Source of the DNA: Marchantia polymorpha subsp. ruderalis
Lineage: Eukaryota; Streptophyta; Marchantiopsida; Marchantiales; Marchantiaceae
Direction: 5' to 3'
DNA length: 64,000 bases
Assembly: GCA_037833965.1 (NCBI GenBank)
Contig: AP031356.1
Span: 19,614,501 to 19,678,500 of the forward strand
The translations under genes were made by a program, and so were the position numbers. Each line of letters opens with the position of its first letter. Within the stretch, counting starts at the first letter, position 1. This document shows positions 1-13,900 of the stretch, one piece after another. Below the pieces are notes generated by a model, which saw only the letters and a program-made list of their open reading frames with translations, made no database searches and had not been told where the DNA came from.

Positions 1-1436
1 ATTATGATATCCTTGGCCGACACCAATCCTTCGACGATAGCACAAACCCAGCTCTACCAATGTGAAGCCTAATGGCATCCAGAATGACATCATCTTCCGA
101 CTCGAGGAAAACCACCAGAAAATAACCTCCACATCGATGAAATAACTGGACGAATTCGCGGGCAGAAAAATATACAAGAATCACCAGATCCGCGTACGAC
201 AACAAATCCTCGAGGCAAATAATTACTTAGTCGCTGGGCGTAAGGGAATGCAATTTGTCGCTTGACGGCCTCCCTTGTGCTTGATCCCGCGCGGCGGCCA
301 CAGAGCACGCTCTCCCGCGTCCCGCGTCCCGCCCGCCATACAGGGAGTTCAATACGCTTTCGCTCTCCACGGGTCAGTGTCTTTCCAACCAGTTTCCGAT
401 CACCAATGACCAAGCATGTCTACCACTATCCTGCATGAACTAGTTCTATTTAATGTAATGCATATGATATTTAACTAGAGACCGTAGTATCACGTATATC
501 CGCGGTGTTATGCACGATATTTGCGTAGATAACATAACAACTAATGTTTCAAGCTATTGTTAGGAGCTCTGAACTTTGTTGGACCGCGACAAATTAAACT
601 GACTATTGGTTACAATATATGTGTCTTGTAGGTGAGATCTGAACTATTTATTGTGATATATATTTCATGCTCTTGTGTGTTTTTTTATCAACTTGTGTGT
701 TCTAGAGAATTCAACAAGTTTGGGTTTTTCTCAATCTACAGAAAATACTGCTTGTTCTATAGCACATCATATATCAACATAAATATAAATCTTCTTAACA
801 TGTATTATGCATTTCAATTAAGTTTTAGTTCAGTCACATTAGGATTTCACTATCACCGGACATGCCGTTGAATGTAAATTACAAACCATCTGGAATTAAG
901 TTGAAAATGAAAAATAAGATATGTATTATAATAAAAATCTGACACCGAAATCCACTCTTAAATCCAATCTTATCATCAATGTGATGTACATAGTAATTGT
1001 ATGTATGTATGTATGAATAATTTCATCTCAAATAACTCATGATATGTTCTTCATCTCTCGTGGAGAATGAACAAGGTAGAGGACCTAAAATCAAATGTTA
1101 ATATCCAAATAAGCTGGATAATACGATATACATCAAAATGGGGACACATGAAAAAAATACGCCTAACGAAATCATCGATGGCAATAAGAACAGTGCGAAC
1201 AAAGGCAAGACTTACTCGACACACGAGATCCCTTTTATTTTATTTTAAAAAGTCGTCATTTCTCCCTAGTGCAGGTCACATATCTATACGTAACCATGAG
1301 TACAATGAAATCAAACCAGGTCAAAACAAGCATCAACAGAATGATATAATAACGATCTCAATAGTATGAAAAGATAGCTCCAGAATAATTACTCACAAAC
1401 GCGAGATTAGCTCTTGAGCGGCGTATTTACCACATT
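1..1436. other. No recognisable gene
   Basis: The first 400 bases are moderately GC-rich, with a short Arg-rich open frame on the minus strand (90-413) that resembles nothing I know. From 420 onward the sequence is AT-rich, with short open frames that show no domain. I see no RNA gene, repeat array or transposon end here. Confidence 0.5.
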
Positions 1437-2080
1437 TTGGGCGTGGCCGGCCACATACAAGATGACCCACCACATCGCGGCTCGTCTTCGAAGCCGACGA
1501 CGTCGAGCTCCCAACTCGTGCTTTGCTCGACTGTGAACAACGTCGGGTCGGATGACGTGGCCGCCTCCGTCCGAGTCATCCGGCTCCTCTTCACGTCACC
1601 CGAGCTATTATGTCTCTTCTGCGGGCCAAGCGACCAACAGCAACGAGAGCATCCAATTCGCGCCGTCCACGATATCTGCGTCTGCTTTGGGCATTGGAGG
1701 AGGAGTCAAGACCGGATAGCCCTGGAAGGCGAAGGTCGCGCCTTCCTCTTCCTCTTGTACCTACTGCAGGCGCGACATAACTCCCCGGCGGTCGGTCGGT
1801 CGCAATCGGCATTCATTCACCACTCAAACCAACTTTCCGGTGGTAGACGCAGGAAGGCAAGTATCGCACCACTTGGCGACCTCCATTTTCGCGCCGAGTG
1901 TCATCACGACTGACGCGTGATATCGCGAACAACAACGCACGGCTTCTAAAATTCGCAAGAGTCCGGGAAAGGAAGAAGAGGTAGAACCGGATCGTGCTCT
2001 TAGGACGCGATCCGAGTCACTGACTCTCATTACAGTATTACTGTGCGACCCTCCCATTTGAGTAAAATATCGCTGCAAAA
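1437..2080. other. GC-rich island, possible exon remnant
   Basis: This stretch is clearly richer in G+C than its AT-rich flanks, and both strands carry open frames (plus 1437-1913; minus 1591-1812 and 1824-2078). None of the translations matches a family I recognise, and the frames overlap each other, so coding is not established. It could be the first exon and leader of a gene whose other exons I cannot see, or part of a decayed element. Confidence 0.25.
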
Positions 2081-2744
2081 AATTACGGTAGCCTCACACT
2101 TAATTACGTATTTTATTATAAAATTTCTAATTATTTCAATGTAACAAATCATGACTTGTAGTAAGGAGGAGGTTTTGAATTTTTCCATCGGTACTTTGAA
2201 CGGGACATATTGATTGTCTTTTGATTTATGGAACAAAGACTTTGTTCGATCATTTCCATAAAGTTTTCACGTCCATCCATGACTTCGCTTGATTGAAATA
2301 AGAAACACTGTGGGTTTTTAATACACGCCGAATCTTTTGGTTTACCAATCATCATTCAAGAATTTTATATGTTCCAAATGCGTTATTTGGAAACTTATTG
2401 GTTATATTGGTACTTATTGGTTATATTGGTTATAATAATAATTATAACCAATATTTTGTTTTTTGTTTTTCCTATAGTGCTTGAAATGTTCGGCATTAGA
2501 CTAGAAAATCTGGAAAGTAGACCAAAAACAATCCAGTCTTGTCTATGCTATAGACGTTTCCAGGGTCGTATTGAGCAAAGCCAGCCAAGTGACCAGACAA
2601 GTTCTCGATGGGCCCTTGCCAATGACAATAGCGTTAGTCCTGAAGGCTTGTAACCGAGTAGTCGTTAGTCTATGGAAAGTTGGAGCTTCGAGATTGTCTT
2701 CTTTACATCATGTGAGTACGATGAAACCTCCGTCGCACAAGACC

Positions 2745-3153
2745 ATTCGGGAACAATGTTATGTCTTCATCGTCAAACCAAACGGTGCCAACGGAAAACG
2801 GAGGATTCATGGAAGAAGCTGCTCCAAAAATTGACAGCTTGCATGGGCAACAATTGGAACATTTGAAGAAACTCACCGCAAGTACTCAGCACGCCACCGA
2901 GCTTGCGCGGGGGGCATCCGAGACGGAGTGGTGCCGTCATTGCAGTCGGTGGAGATACGACGCTTCATGAAGTGCTCAATGGCTTTTTTCAAAAATGGGA
3001 AGCCGATCGAATCTAAACTCGTGGATTCATTACCTGCGCAGAAAACAATTCTCAGGCTTATATTCATGGGCTTTGGGCTTCGACTTTGCTCAAGTTTTTG
3101 GCTGGAATAGTGACCCCATTAGAGCCATAGATCGGGTATGTAGTGATCGGCTT
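2745..3153 (+). pseudogene. Broken lipid-kinase copy (DAGK catalytic domain, LCKB2-like)
   Basis: Pieces of a diacylglycerol/sphingoid-base kinase catalytic domain appear in order but in different frames. They are VKPNGANGK near 2770-2800, DSWKKLLQKL near 2806, TQHATELARG near 2890, AVIAVGGDTTLHEVLNGFF near 2935-2990, and DFAQVFGWNSDPIRAIDRV near 3078-3137. The order and wording fit the plant LCKB2-like group, whose nucleotide-binding motif normally reads GGDGT; here it is GGDTT. At least three frameshifts and one stop after the GGDTT segment disable it. No intron is visible across about 400 bp, which suggests a reverse-transcribed copy, although no poly(A) tail is seen. The 12-bp word ATGACAATAGCG occurs at 2622-2633 and again at 3157-3168, on either side. 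Confidence 0.7.
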
Positions 3154-3169
3154 CCGATGACAATAGCGT

Positions 3170-4100
3170 GAGCAATAGTCTCAAAGTTAACTCGGATTAT
3201 AATAGCTCCCGGTTCTTGACGAAACTCGAAACTAAATTGATAACACATACTTGGCTAATTATCCCTCACCCTCGTAAGCACCTATTAACTATTCATGCAA
3301 AGCTGAATATTATCCATGCTATGTGTTTCAAAAGGGATATTCAACTGTCTATGCACTCAAGATGTGATCAAAGATCTAGTAAAATATTTGAGATTGATGG
3401 AATCAATCTGAAAAAAATGAAGCAGATTTAAAACTACAAGGTAATTGTAGGTGTGAGTAATTAAAAAGTTAATCCCCATTTGTTAGTTCATCGATGCTTT
3501 ACAGAAGTATATCACTGAAGGCCCGAACGGTATGACTGTGAATTATTGATAGTTTTCTAACCTCACTCTAGAGATTATCTTGTACAGAAAAGATAAAGAG
3601 AAGAATCAGCGGAGCTCAAGAGCAAGAACCTACTTATGGCATTTTGATAATGCACTGTACCATAATAAATGAAAGTTGTACTTTAACAAGAAAAAACTGA
3701 ACATTGTTGATAATGGGTTCCCCAAATGTCCATGTCTATGGCAGTTACATCATCGATAGAACTTCATATTTATGAGTATAATGAAATTTAACATTTGGTA
3801 AAATTGAAGATAAAGCTTTTAAATTTTCTAGAAAAACAGATTCTATTTTAGTCTATTAATCCAATTTATTCATTTTATTTTAATCTAATTTTTTTATATT
3901 TTATTCATTTTAGTCTATTATTTTATTTTATTGATCTATTTAGAAAAATAAATTCTACAAATTACGTCGGGAAGTTAAATTGTACATTATATAACATGTA
4001 ATTCTCCTTTGCGGAGAACAGGAAACCACTTGCTAATTATTGATAATTAGCAACAATTATATAATAAGTAGCATACAATTATACTTAATATGCTGAACAT
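3170..4100. other. AT-rich spacer
   Basis: Nothing is supported here. Around 3830-3960 the sequence is a simple T-rich run with repeated TTTTAGTCTATTA and TTTATTCATTTTA words. No coding frame shows a domain. Confidence 0.5.
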
Positions 4101-4102
4101 GC

Positions 4103-4720
4103 TTGGTTAACATTTCGCTTGTGCACGCTATTTGGAGAACAAGTGCCACCGCATATTTCCAAGCCTTGCGAGAGCAGATTCACGACATTCTCAAACCCGG
4201 CGTCAGATCAGACAGACAAGGGCGGTGGCAGCAGCACGACGCGACGTCGCGAAGCAAGTCGCGACTCTACCGGCCAGCCGGAAGAGACCGGCAGAAAAAC
4301 CTCGACACATTCCATGACGTCGCGTTCCTCGAGCTGACGTTCGAGGGCGAGTACTTCTCGTACGCCGGTTGTACCTCGGGACTGCTCGAGTCTGGGAATT
4401 CGCGCCATGGTAAGAACACTACAACGGAAGAAACAGATTTGGAGAAGATGCACGCTGTCAAAGGACTCAAATGCATTGGGCCAATCCGTGGACGTCATCG
4501 AGGTCAGTATGTCGATTTGAGCAGCTAGTAGGCCGCCCAGCCGAGCTCAAACTCGTGGACCCTTTTCACGTGTTCGGGAGTCCATGTGTTCCGAGCACTA
4601 CTGCCAAAACCCAGAATCAGATAAACGGAGAGCACTTCTTCTTTGCCGCTTTCCTTTTCAATTTCTTTCAATCGACCTCGAGGATATTTTTAGGGCTCTA
4701 ATCTGCACGGGAAAGGCATA
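4103..4720. other. GC-rich island with unassigned open frame
   Basis: A 141-codon open frame on the plus strand (4103-4528) sits in an island much richer in G+C than the preceding kilobase. The protein is basic and low in hydrophobic segments, and I recognise no motif. The opposite strand is also open for 96 codons (4208-4498), so the openness may only reflect base composition. Its coding status is unknown. Confidence 0.2.
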
Positions 4721-4969
4721 GCTGTAGGACGGTAGGACCCTTTTCTGGTAATAATATGATCACCTTTCACTGGTTTAGAGCATGTTTCAAAATGGAGACA
4801 TTGGGAGTTTTACAGGCATCCCGGGGTCGGAACAGGTCTCGAATCGATCGGTCGATCGATGGCATTGCATCGCATCACCCGGCAGAGGGTGCCCTCAGGT
4901 GTTACCAGCGTAGGCTCCGCATATGATACCGGGATATAATATCATTGTGCACAACTCTTGTCAGCTATT

Positions 4970-7404
4970 CTAGCTACAGCAGCCAAGAACCTTCTCTCCC
5001 TCTTGATATTTCCTGTGACCGATTTATGACGAGTGCGGACTTAGCATCGGGCCTGGGCTCATGATGAGGGCTCGCCTTGTGTAGGCGAGCCGTCCCTCTC
5101 ACTGTTGCATTGAGTAGAGCTCGGTTTATCTCCGAGGTGTCCATGGAGAATGAAGGGAGGACCAAGGGCCCAAGGGGATTGGATGAGATGAAGTTGTAAG
5201 TCAGAGTTCTTCCTGCGGAGGGATTTCCAGAAAAGTGCTGTTGTATTTTGAGGTATCGACAAGGCTTTACAGGTGGTGGAAGATGCGATCGCAACTGGTT
5301 GAAAAAGGTCTTTTTGTAGTTAGGGTTCGCAGGCGTGCAGTCATCCAAAGTTGCCGAGATAGACAAATATTGCATGCATTGAACCTATGCTGTTGTGAAA
5401 CAGGAGCCGTCTGGAAATTTTCCTCGGGTGTGTGGGGAAATATGGTTGAGGGTACGCACCTTGACTCATCAATGGATATATGGAATATGGCTTTGCAGAT
5501 GTGTCCAAAAAGGTGGTCGGTTGTAAATCCAAAAGCTCCCATGCTCGCAACAAACCCCACCGACCGCGTTTGCTCTGTCACTTGCCTTTCAGTGCCGTCA
5601 GCATCCCCGTCAAGGTCTCCCTTCTCCTCTTGAACAGTCACTTCATCTCTTCGAAGGCAAGAAACAGTCCACTGTGTCAAAGATCTTCAGAAGTCTACCG
5701 ATTAGTGCAGTCTGTAGCAACATTTCCACCCCCAGACAGGGTGTGAACGAGCTGACTAGGACGCCGAAGTGTGTCGAGGTTTTTCTGGCATCAGTATCTG
5801 GTCCGGCGGGTCCAATTCATCCAATGCAATTCCTTGCTAGAGACGTCCGGTATCTTACCCATGGGTTAGTCCAGCACTTCGAGTCTGAGCAGTGAGGAAG
5901 GTATGCAGAAGTGACTTTTGCCAAATCAATGCTTGTCCGAAATCCCATGTTCTCACTGGATCCTTTATTTGCAAACAGGTAGTATTAGAGGAGCTGTTTC
6001 CGAGAGAGGTTTGTTTTTGGTTTGATTTTCCTTTTCTTGCTTCTGCCATCGTGCTTTTCGTTCCATGCAAATCTCCTGAATGCTGACTACCAATTCAATT
6101 GACTTCATAGTCTGACGATGTATGCAGCTGGATCTGAAGTAAATGTCACAGAACTTGCTAAGAGCTGGGATCATGAGAGAGCTCCTTGCAGTAGTTCTTA
6201 AGTACGGGGGATGAATGTTCGCTCGATGATATACAATCATGGAACCAGATGCCTCTGTTGCCGCTCCGCTGGTCTTCTTGTGAGTAGTACAGTAACCCGG
6301 AGCGTCGCTTTTCGTGCCCAAATCATGATTATGCACCTAGTGCTCCCTTTGCAGGTTTTCACATTATCCTCACATGTGATAGACCCGAATATGTTGAAGC
6401 CAAGAGGCTTTCGCTATATTTAACGAAAACATGCACCAAAGGTAATCCAGATAGCAAGCGATACATATTTTTGAGCTATTCTCTCTCTCTCTCTCTCACT
6501 TCTGTCCTTAAAGAGCACTAGGACGCAGTAGAGCACGGTATTCCATCCGCAGCATACAATAGCAGAACTGCTAAGGTTTGACATAGATTTCCAAAACAAC
6601 TCTTCCTACTCCAGTCATATTGATGTAGTGCGATTTTGTTCCTGATCTCTTGTTCACCCGCCAGTGGGCCACTTATTCTTAAAGGAAAAACCGGGTTCAG
6701 AGAAATTTCGATGAGGAAGATTTATGTAAGCATCCTTGCACAGCCACCTTTTAAACTTTTCCTATCCTGTCTTGAAAGCGTTGCAACGCCTGTGGATCTC
6801 GAGGTTGCAGTTGTCGACTGTGTCAGAGATATTCTGAGCGATGGGTTGCGATACCCCGGACTGCAACCTTTGTTGAATCAAAGTTAGAACGAACTGTTCT
6901 GAAGTGCTAGTTGACTCAGTAATGGCTTAACATTGAGCTGTGATTAACATCCAGTCGTGTATTGTCACGTGAACTTCGATGCAAACACGTGAGGAATCAT
7001 GACAATTCCATATGCACGACATTGACGGCGACAGGCGACAGGCGACAGGCGACATACAACTGATTGGCATTCGTGTTTCCGTCCCTGTCCCTTTCAAACA
7101 TATCCAGAGAGTCCTTTTCTCATCTTTCTATCAATTTCTGAAACAAATTCAAGGTCTTCTGCAGACATTCAGCGCTAGACTCGATGTCAACTGAACGTGA
7201 AATGTGAGAGCTTGTAAAACATTCAATTGTCTCATTACAGGCCGTACAAGCAGCTGCAGTCTCGGTAGACAAGTGAATGGAGCTATTTGGTTCCCTAGTG
7301 ATCACTTTGTTAGATGTTGAGTCGACACGTTGCTCGCAGAGAGCTTGCCTGAGTACACTCGATTTCGGCCTCGACTCAGAGCCCGAAATCTTGAATTGTC
7401 CCAA
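4970..7404 (-). other. Possible exons of an unidentified minus-strand gene
   Basis: Several minus-strand open stretches lie here (5267-5680, 5965-6336, about 6770-6870, 7120-7404). The last has a plausible helical C-terminal segment (SAECLQKTLNLFQKLIER) and the 6.8-kb one reads SQPIAQNISDTVDN. I could not join them through consistent splice sites, and an in-frame stop precedes any donor in the 6.8-kb segment. It may be a diverged gene, a transposon remnant or chance. Simple repeats in the interval are a CT run near 6479-6500 and four copies of GGCGACA at 7027-7054. Confidence 0.2.
7027..7054. repeat. GGCGACA tandem repeat, four copies
   Basis: Four exact head-to-tail copies of the 7-base unit GGCGACA. 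It lies in a region with no confirmed gene. Confidence 0.9.
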
Positions 7405-7910
7405 TTTATCTTAGACTTACCCCGAGCCACTCGCCCAGCCTGAAGTCCAGGCTAAGAACAATCAGAATCTCCGTTTGGACGTGATGACATATGGAACGCG
7501 TGAGGAACCTAAGTCGTCCGGAAGGCGGATCTCACCTTTCGTGCCCAGCTTCTGCCTGTCTAACATAGCTTTCTCCGAGTAAGATCGACGACAGTCCAGA
7601 AATCGGCAGAAGCCCCCCTCCCTCGCACCACATGACTACGACCTGAGTGGCAGTCCTGAGCTGGTCAGGGTCTTCTAGTGCTACGCAGCAAGAAGATCCA
7701 ATATTTAATGTTCTTCCGTAAACGCTTCAGGAATCTGCATGCTGTTATCTAGGACTTCACAGATTCGAGCAAAGAACGTTTCTATGGTATCCCAACCTTG
7801 TAAATTCGCAAGGGTTTCTCATGGGAATTGTAAAGACGCTTGGAGTGAATCTATGTGACTCACGTAGGTCACAGTCTGATCTGAGGTATTCTGCTATGGT
7901 TGTCATCACT

Positions 7911-10900
7911 TCATGCCCGCCATGCATCGTCTTTCGCCGTCTCAAGGTCACGCAGCCTTTTACTACATCGATAACCGATGTAGGTACCAAGAAGCACCAT
8001 CGAGAATGACAGTGGATAGAACCCATCTAATACTACGTTACACTGACCCCCAGCGTCTGTACATGGATTGGCAGAACCTTTCTTGCTAGGACAAGTTAGG
8101 GATAATCCTCCATCCTCAGTGCTAGCTCCGACACATTTCTGTACAGTTAACCAATCGAGCAGAATGAAAACGAAAAATCTAGGCCATGCTGATCCAAGGT
8201 TCGCAATCGTATTGAGCAGAGTAAGGTACGTGCCTCCCATGGAAGAGTCACTGATCCGAGCGAAGAAAGTCCCCTGATGCAAAAAATAGTGCAACAGTCA
8301 TTGGCATATAACGGAGACATACTTTTCCTATGATTCATCTGCACCCACAAGCATCACGAATCTACAGCTCTCGAGGAGCTGGGTCTAGAAGCAAAGCTTA
8401 AAATATCAGTCACAACAGGGATAACTTTGAAAACGAGCAGTCAGCTGCTGTGAAGACTGACCAGAGCAAAGCTCTGTACGTTTACCTGAGAAACAAACAT
8501 GATGGTTGATGCGAAAGACGTGAGAATTCCCGAGAAAATGATCATGAAGTAGAAAAATGGTGCAGAAGTCATGGTTGCACCGACTGGAAAGAAGGCCACC
8601 AAGCATGTGGACACAGCTGCCATACCCAAACGCATGTAGTAGCCCATCAACCAGGGTGAAAATGGCCGCCCTCTACTTGCCCATCTTCCAGCAAACACCG
8701 CAAACAGAAGCTCCAGAGGAAACTCAATAAGAACTACAAGCGATACCATTTCCTGCATGCAAACAAACCAATTCGACTTCAGGAAGACCCGAAGATCTAA
8801 GAGCTTGGAGCTTAGACCTTTCCTTGATCATGGCCAGCTGATATACTGCCAGTTGAGATTTGCTTCCATGTCCCAAATATATCTAAAACGTCCACGGCAT
8901 AATCGTTTGCTAGACAGAAGAAAGGTACGAAGATCATACTCGAGTCACGCCCTTCTCCATGAGCTTGAACACCCCAACAGTCTCCGCCGTTACGCTACCC
9001 AGCTAAACAAAATTTGCAATAAGACTCGTCAGTATAGATTTACGTTCCTAGTACAACTGTCTGATATTTTCCACATCTAAATGAGTAGGCTACAGATGAA
9101 TACATTCTTCCCACAAACTCTCAGGTTCCAAACACTTTCTTGACTCTTACGAGCATTGCCAAAGCGCGTAGGCTACGTTCTTCAGGCTATATCATGCAAG
9201 TACTAAAGAGTATAAATTAAGGAGAATTGAATTCAAAACTCCTAATAAGAGCATCCTAAGAAAGGTAAATGTATCATAACAACTCAATCACATATTTCCC
9301 GAAACTGTTAAGAAGTCTTGGAATTCAAGTACTGCACTAAGCATCTTCAATTTGTCTCAATGTAAGCATCATTCGAAATAGTTCCAGGAAGGTTAGAAAA
9401 GCGATTATAGTGTCATACCTTACATATTAGTAATATGGTTGTGAGCGTACGTATATCTGTGCATAAAGTTAAGGACCAGTTACTGACAGAGATGACATTG
9501 ACAGCTGAAAACAATTAAATAAGGAGGGAGAGAAGACAGTTGATGCTACGAAGTATATAAGAAAGAGCTACTACGCGTTCCGATTAGTGAAGTTAGGATG
9601 AAGTAATTGAGGTCAGGATACTGGGTAGAGTAACAACTGCCCAAAGTCTTCGATACATTCGTTTCACACCCATCTGTCTGATGGTCCCAGCGACTCTATC
9701 ATCTAAACTACCGTGTCCAAAGGTCAATTTGAATCCGTCCTTCCTCCTTTCGGTAACTCCCGTTTTTTTCTCCTCAAAACTAGATATACGAATCCCGTTA
9801 TCTTCAAATATTCCTTGGCCTTGAAATGCCCCATTTTCAATTCCGTCTACTGGCTTGTACGTGTCGTCGTATCGTGGTTCCAAGTTGTTGATTTGTGTGT
9901 CAGATCCGTGATTAGAATTACTGATATGCGTGTTGTGAAAAGGTTTCTCCGATTTATACAATAGTAGGACAGTTGTCACAACATAGAACCATCCCCAGAA
10001 GTAGAAGTAATTTGAAAGTGAGAGAAATCCTGGATTGAGGCAGCACATCAAAATGTTAGACAAGTTCAATACGATCAATAATCTCATCTCTTGTTCGTCA
10101 ACCAAAACGCCTAAAACAGCAAAGCAAGAACCATGGCAAGCACCTTTTGGGTTGGGGGATTTTCGAAGATAGTTGTTGCAAAAGCCCGCATCATTTAAAG
10201 CCAAAAATATTGTGAATGACATGAAGTATCCACTATTTATTCCTATAGTCTGCAAATGTCAAAAATTGTTCCGATGAGTACTTCAGTCAATTCATTCTTC
10301 TTCCTATGTCCTCAACCTCATAAGCTTCAGAAGTGAGTACATCAAAAATTTTAAAAGGTGATGGGGTTTTAGAAAGTGTATAAGAACTAAGGAATTTGCA
10401 GCCGGAGAACAACAACAGCAAAATTAATAAATTGTATAACCACCTGACAGGTTGAAGCGTGACCGATATTTTTTCGTGACAGCAGCGTCAATGCCCAGCC
10501 TGCACACATAACCTAGCTTACGTCAGCAGGATTGGGAGAGTTGGAACTTGGAGGGAGCAAACCTTTCACTACAGCTAGTGTGCCCAAGTCAGTGAAACCA
10601 TGAACTCTTAAGTTGCCTGTCACGAGCAAGTGTTGTCAAGTCCTGAACAAAAAAGCAGTCTACAGGGACTTCCACACTTTTTTGGGTCTGAAGCTAAAAG
10701 CTAACTTGTTTTTATTTTCAATGAACTCTGAGAGTTTTGGTAAATATGCCTTACCATCCACTGCTATGTCCTGCAAGGAAGATCACGAAGAAAAGTGTAA
10801 GAAAGGGATCTGTTCCATGCAAATTTGGCCGATAAATGAGAGACAAGGTGCCAAGCGCACACAAGTACCTTTCTACTAGTTTGAAAGAAGAGCTAAACTA

Positions 10901-13900
10901 CCCTAGTTACCAAATGATGATCCACTGAGAGATCAACGAGATGTAGAGGACTAAACCCTGCCGGTGCCTAAAAAATGATCACATACAATAGAAAAGGGTC
11001 TATAAAGAGCTACGGAGGATAGCCGAAGTTGAATTTCTCTCCTGTTGGAATACCTTCTCCTGTAAGTCCGAGAAGGAACCCCAAAGGACTGTATATTTCA
11101 ATGAGAATTTGTATTTAGTAGATGCTAGTGACTGAGGTGGAGAGGAGTAGGAACCATTAAGTATCAGGAAGAGTGGAGAAGGGAGCTATCCTAGAGGGAC
11201 GAAGATCTCTCATAGTGAAAGTGATATAATTTTGGTGATAAATCTGGAGCAGTCCTTTTGAGGGTCAACCGGGAATCTACTTAGCACATCATCCACCTTG
11301 TTTGTTTCGAGCCTCCGATTTTGACCTTCGACTTTCAATCTAGGCTAATGTACAAGAAGTTATTTTCATCTTGTAACCAGTGTGGCAGAAGCTCTGCACG
11401 AAACACCTACTGGTGTTCATCTCTTCCCCAAACGGTGTGGAAGTTAACCTCACCCCATTTGTGGAAGAGCTTGAAATACCTGAAGGCCTTACAGGGTGCG
11501 TCTTGGCTGGATGGTGGTTGTGACAGAGACAAGCGGGGACAGGAGCAAGACGAGGGAGGGTGTTAGTGACAGAGGAAGATGAAAAGTTAGAACGCGAGGA
11601 ATGAAGAATGAGAAGGGAAGGTAAAAGAAGAAATCGGAAAATATAAGATCCAGGAGAAAACAGCCTATGCATGATTCATTCTCAACCGTGAAAAGGGCAA
11701 CCATCTTAACAGAAGCATATCACCGCTAGTTACGCAATTGAGTCTTCATTCTGAAGTTCGCACACATTATCAGCTTACCTGTGTTGCTGCCAGGAGAACA
11801 AAAATGAAGAAGAGGAAGGTGATGGATCGAATATTTGCTGTCTCCAACTACAACCAAAGGCTCCACGTAAGCGGCTTGAAATATATTGGCAAAAAAACTG
11901 AAAAATAAAATGAGACAGATGACCAATAAAGAAGAGTAGATCAAAGGCCAAAGAAAGAGGTCAGATGTTCATAACATTCTCCTATAATCTGCTGCTTTCA
12001 AAGGTTAGAGACTCGCTCGTTACTAATTAAGATCCCAGTGATAAACAAGAGTGATTTTTCTGAAATTGGAAAAGAAACTCGAATACAAAGAAGACTTCGT
12101 CCATACCCAATGATCCGCGGTTTCAGCCGATAAAATCATGAGAAGTCCAGAAGCCATCTGCATAGGGAGAACCCTGAGTGTAATGCGCTAAAGTTTAGTC
12201 TTCATCCTTCGTCCAAGTCCCATAAGTATAAGCAGATAGAGAGGGAGACATATGGTAACTACTGATCATATACTACAATTAAGAAGAAAATGGGAAAGAA
12301 GGGTACTGATTACAATAATTAAGAATGTCCCAGATGCTCCGCCATGGCTTCGAGAGGAAGCTAGGATGAACTCCTTTCTCAACACCAAAGTTGGACATCA
12401 ACGGGAAGAATGATAAACTTTGAAAACTCTGAGATACATATGCCCCCAATACCGCATTAACGGCCAACATGAGGGTTCATAACTACAGGCTAAAATATGA
12501 AGAAGAGACACTTACCAGGACTTACGCCATCCCAGCCTTGCTGAAAAGACTGTGTCGACTATAGGACTCCACAGAAGCTTCAAGGAGTATGGGTATCCAG
12601 CCAGTGAAAAAATTCTGTAATCAATCCACATAAAAGCAATATGGCTCACATGATAGACAGCAAATTCTTGACAAGTGATGGGGAATTCCGACCTTGGCAC
12701 TCGAATTCACTGCTACAAATGTAAATGAAGTCACTGACGCAAGTAACTCAACTACGCGTGGCACTTACCCGACCTCGGTATAGCTTGCTTGAGATTTCAA
12801 TATAAAAGGTATGCTCCCAAGAGACAAGCCCAACGGCACACCCTGCATTGCATCTGCATTTTGATGTCATCAGACTATGGATGGGTGTGAAATAAAAACC
12901 ATTACATGCTGGAACCTGTAATTACGCCCACTGCACGTTCTGTCACAATGCTTTATAGTAACGAAGCTGTGTGCAATACTCGATCTTCATAGCTCTACAA
13001 ATTCTAACTACTAACACTCGCGTTCAAGGAGGTACGCGAGTAACCCGGCTTGGTTTATGTCTTGCGCGACATGCAAGGTCCCAAGTTCCTTCACGGGTTT
13101 CGGTCACTGACAAACTCTTCCCATTTAGCTCAAAAAATTTCCCCACTCGGATCGCAGCACTCCCAGATTCAGAAGTTTGTCAAACTCGCACTGCACGTTC
13201 ATGTTGCTCGTACGCTTACAGAAAATTCAACTTCGTAGCGTATATTTAGAGGGTTTAAGGGATTTCTTATGATGCCATTGAAGATAAAGCATGCTGCCTA
13301 GTAGACTTCAACCTCTGACGAGAGTGTGTTCAAGTTACACCGAAGACTTTACTAAGACCACACTTACGCTCCAAATCAACGTCAAGGTGGGTTCGATACA
13401 TTAGAAATTTCGTCACCAAATCGTCGAGCATATGACTTCAGGAAAAAACCACTCAGGTCGAATCAATTCAACCAAAAAGTATGAGAATTTCGATTGTAAT
13501 TATTGTTGTGTTATTATGATAAGAGCGAGGAGACGATCCCAAGGAGCCAAGGAACCGAGCCGGCTCACTTTCAAAAAAATTGCCTTCCAAAATCAGCAAG
13601 ACCATCGTGTCGAGGCCCAGATAGTTTTCCTAATTCCGTTGGCGATACGTAGTCTGGAGAGGGGCACCAAAAAAAACCCAGAAACAATCTTCAACCGTAT
13701 GCACGCGAACACACAACTCCTCACTCGATTAACCCACTAGTTTGAAGTAAGGCGATCGAGATAGTGCAATTATCAGAAGTTATCAACGATCGGCAATTCT
13801 TGGCATGTTGCTGTTTCTGATGGCGACAATTTCTCTCTAAACATGCACTTCCAGCTTGCCTGACTGTGAACTTCCCTCGACAGCTGCGGTTGTGCCACGC

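Noticed and set aside
5267..5680. CNICL word as a RING finger
   Set aside because: The remaining cysteines and histidine of a RING domain are absent.
12279..12470. Open frame as an exon of the transporter
   Set aside because: Its 5' side has in-frame stops, and the exon at 12107-12173 already supplies the required family sequence.
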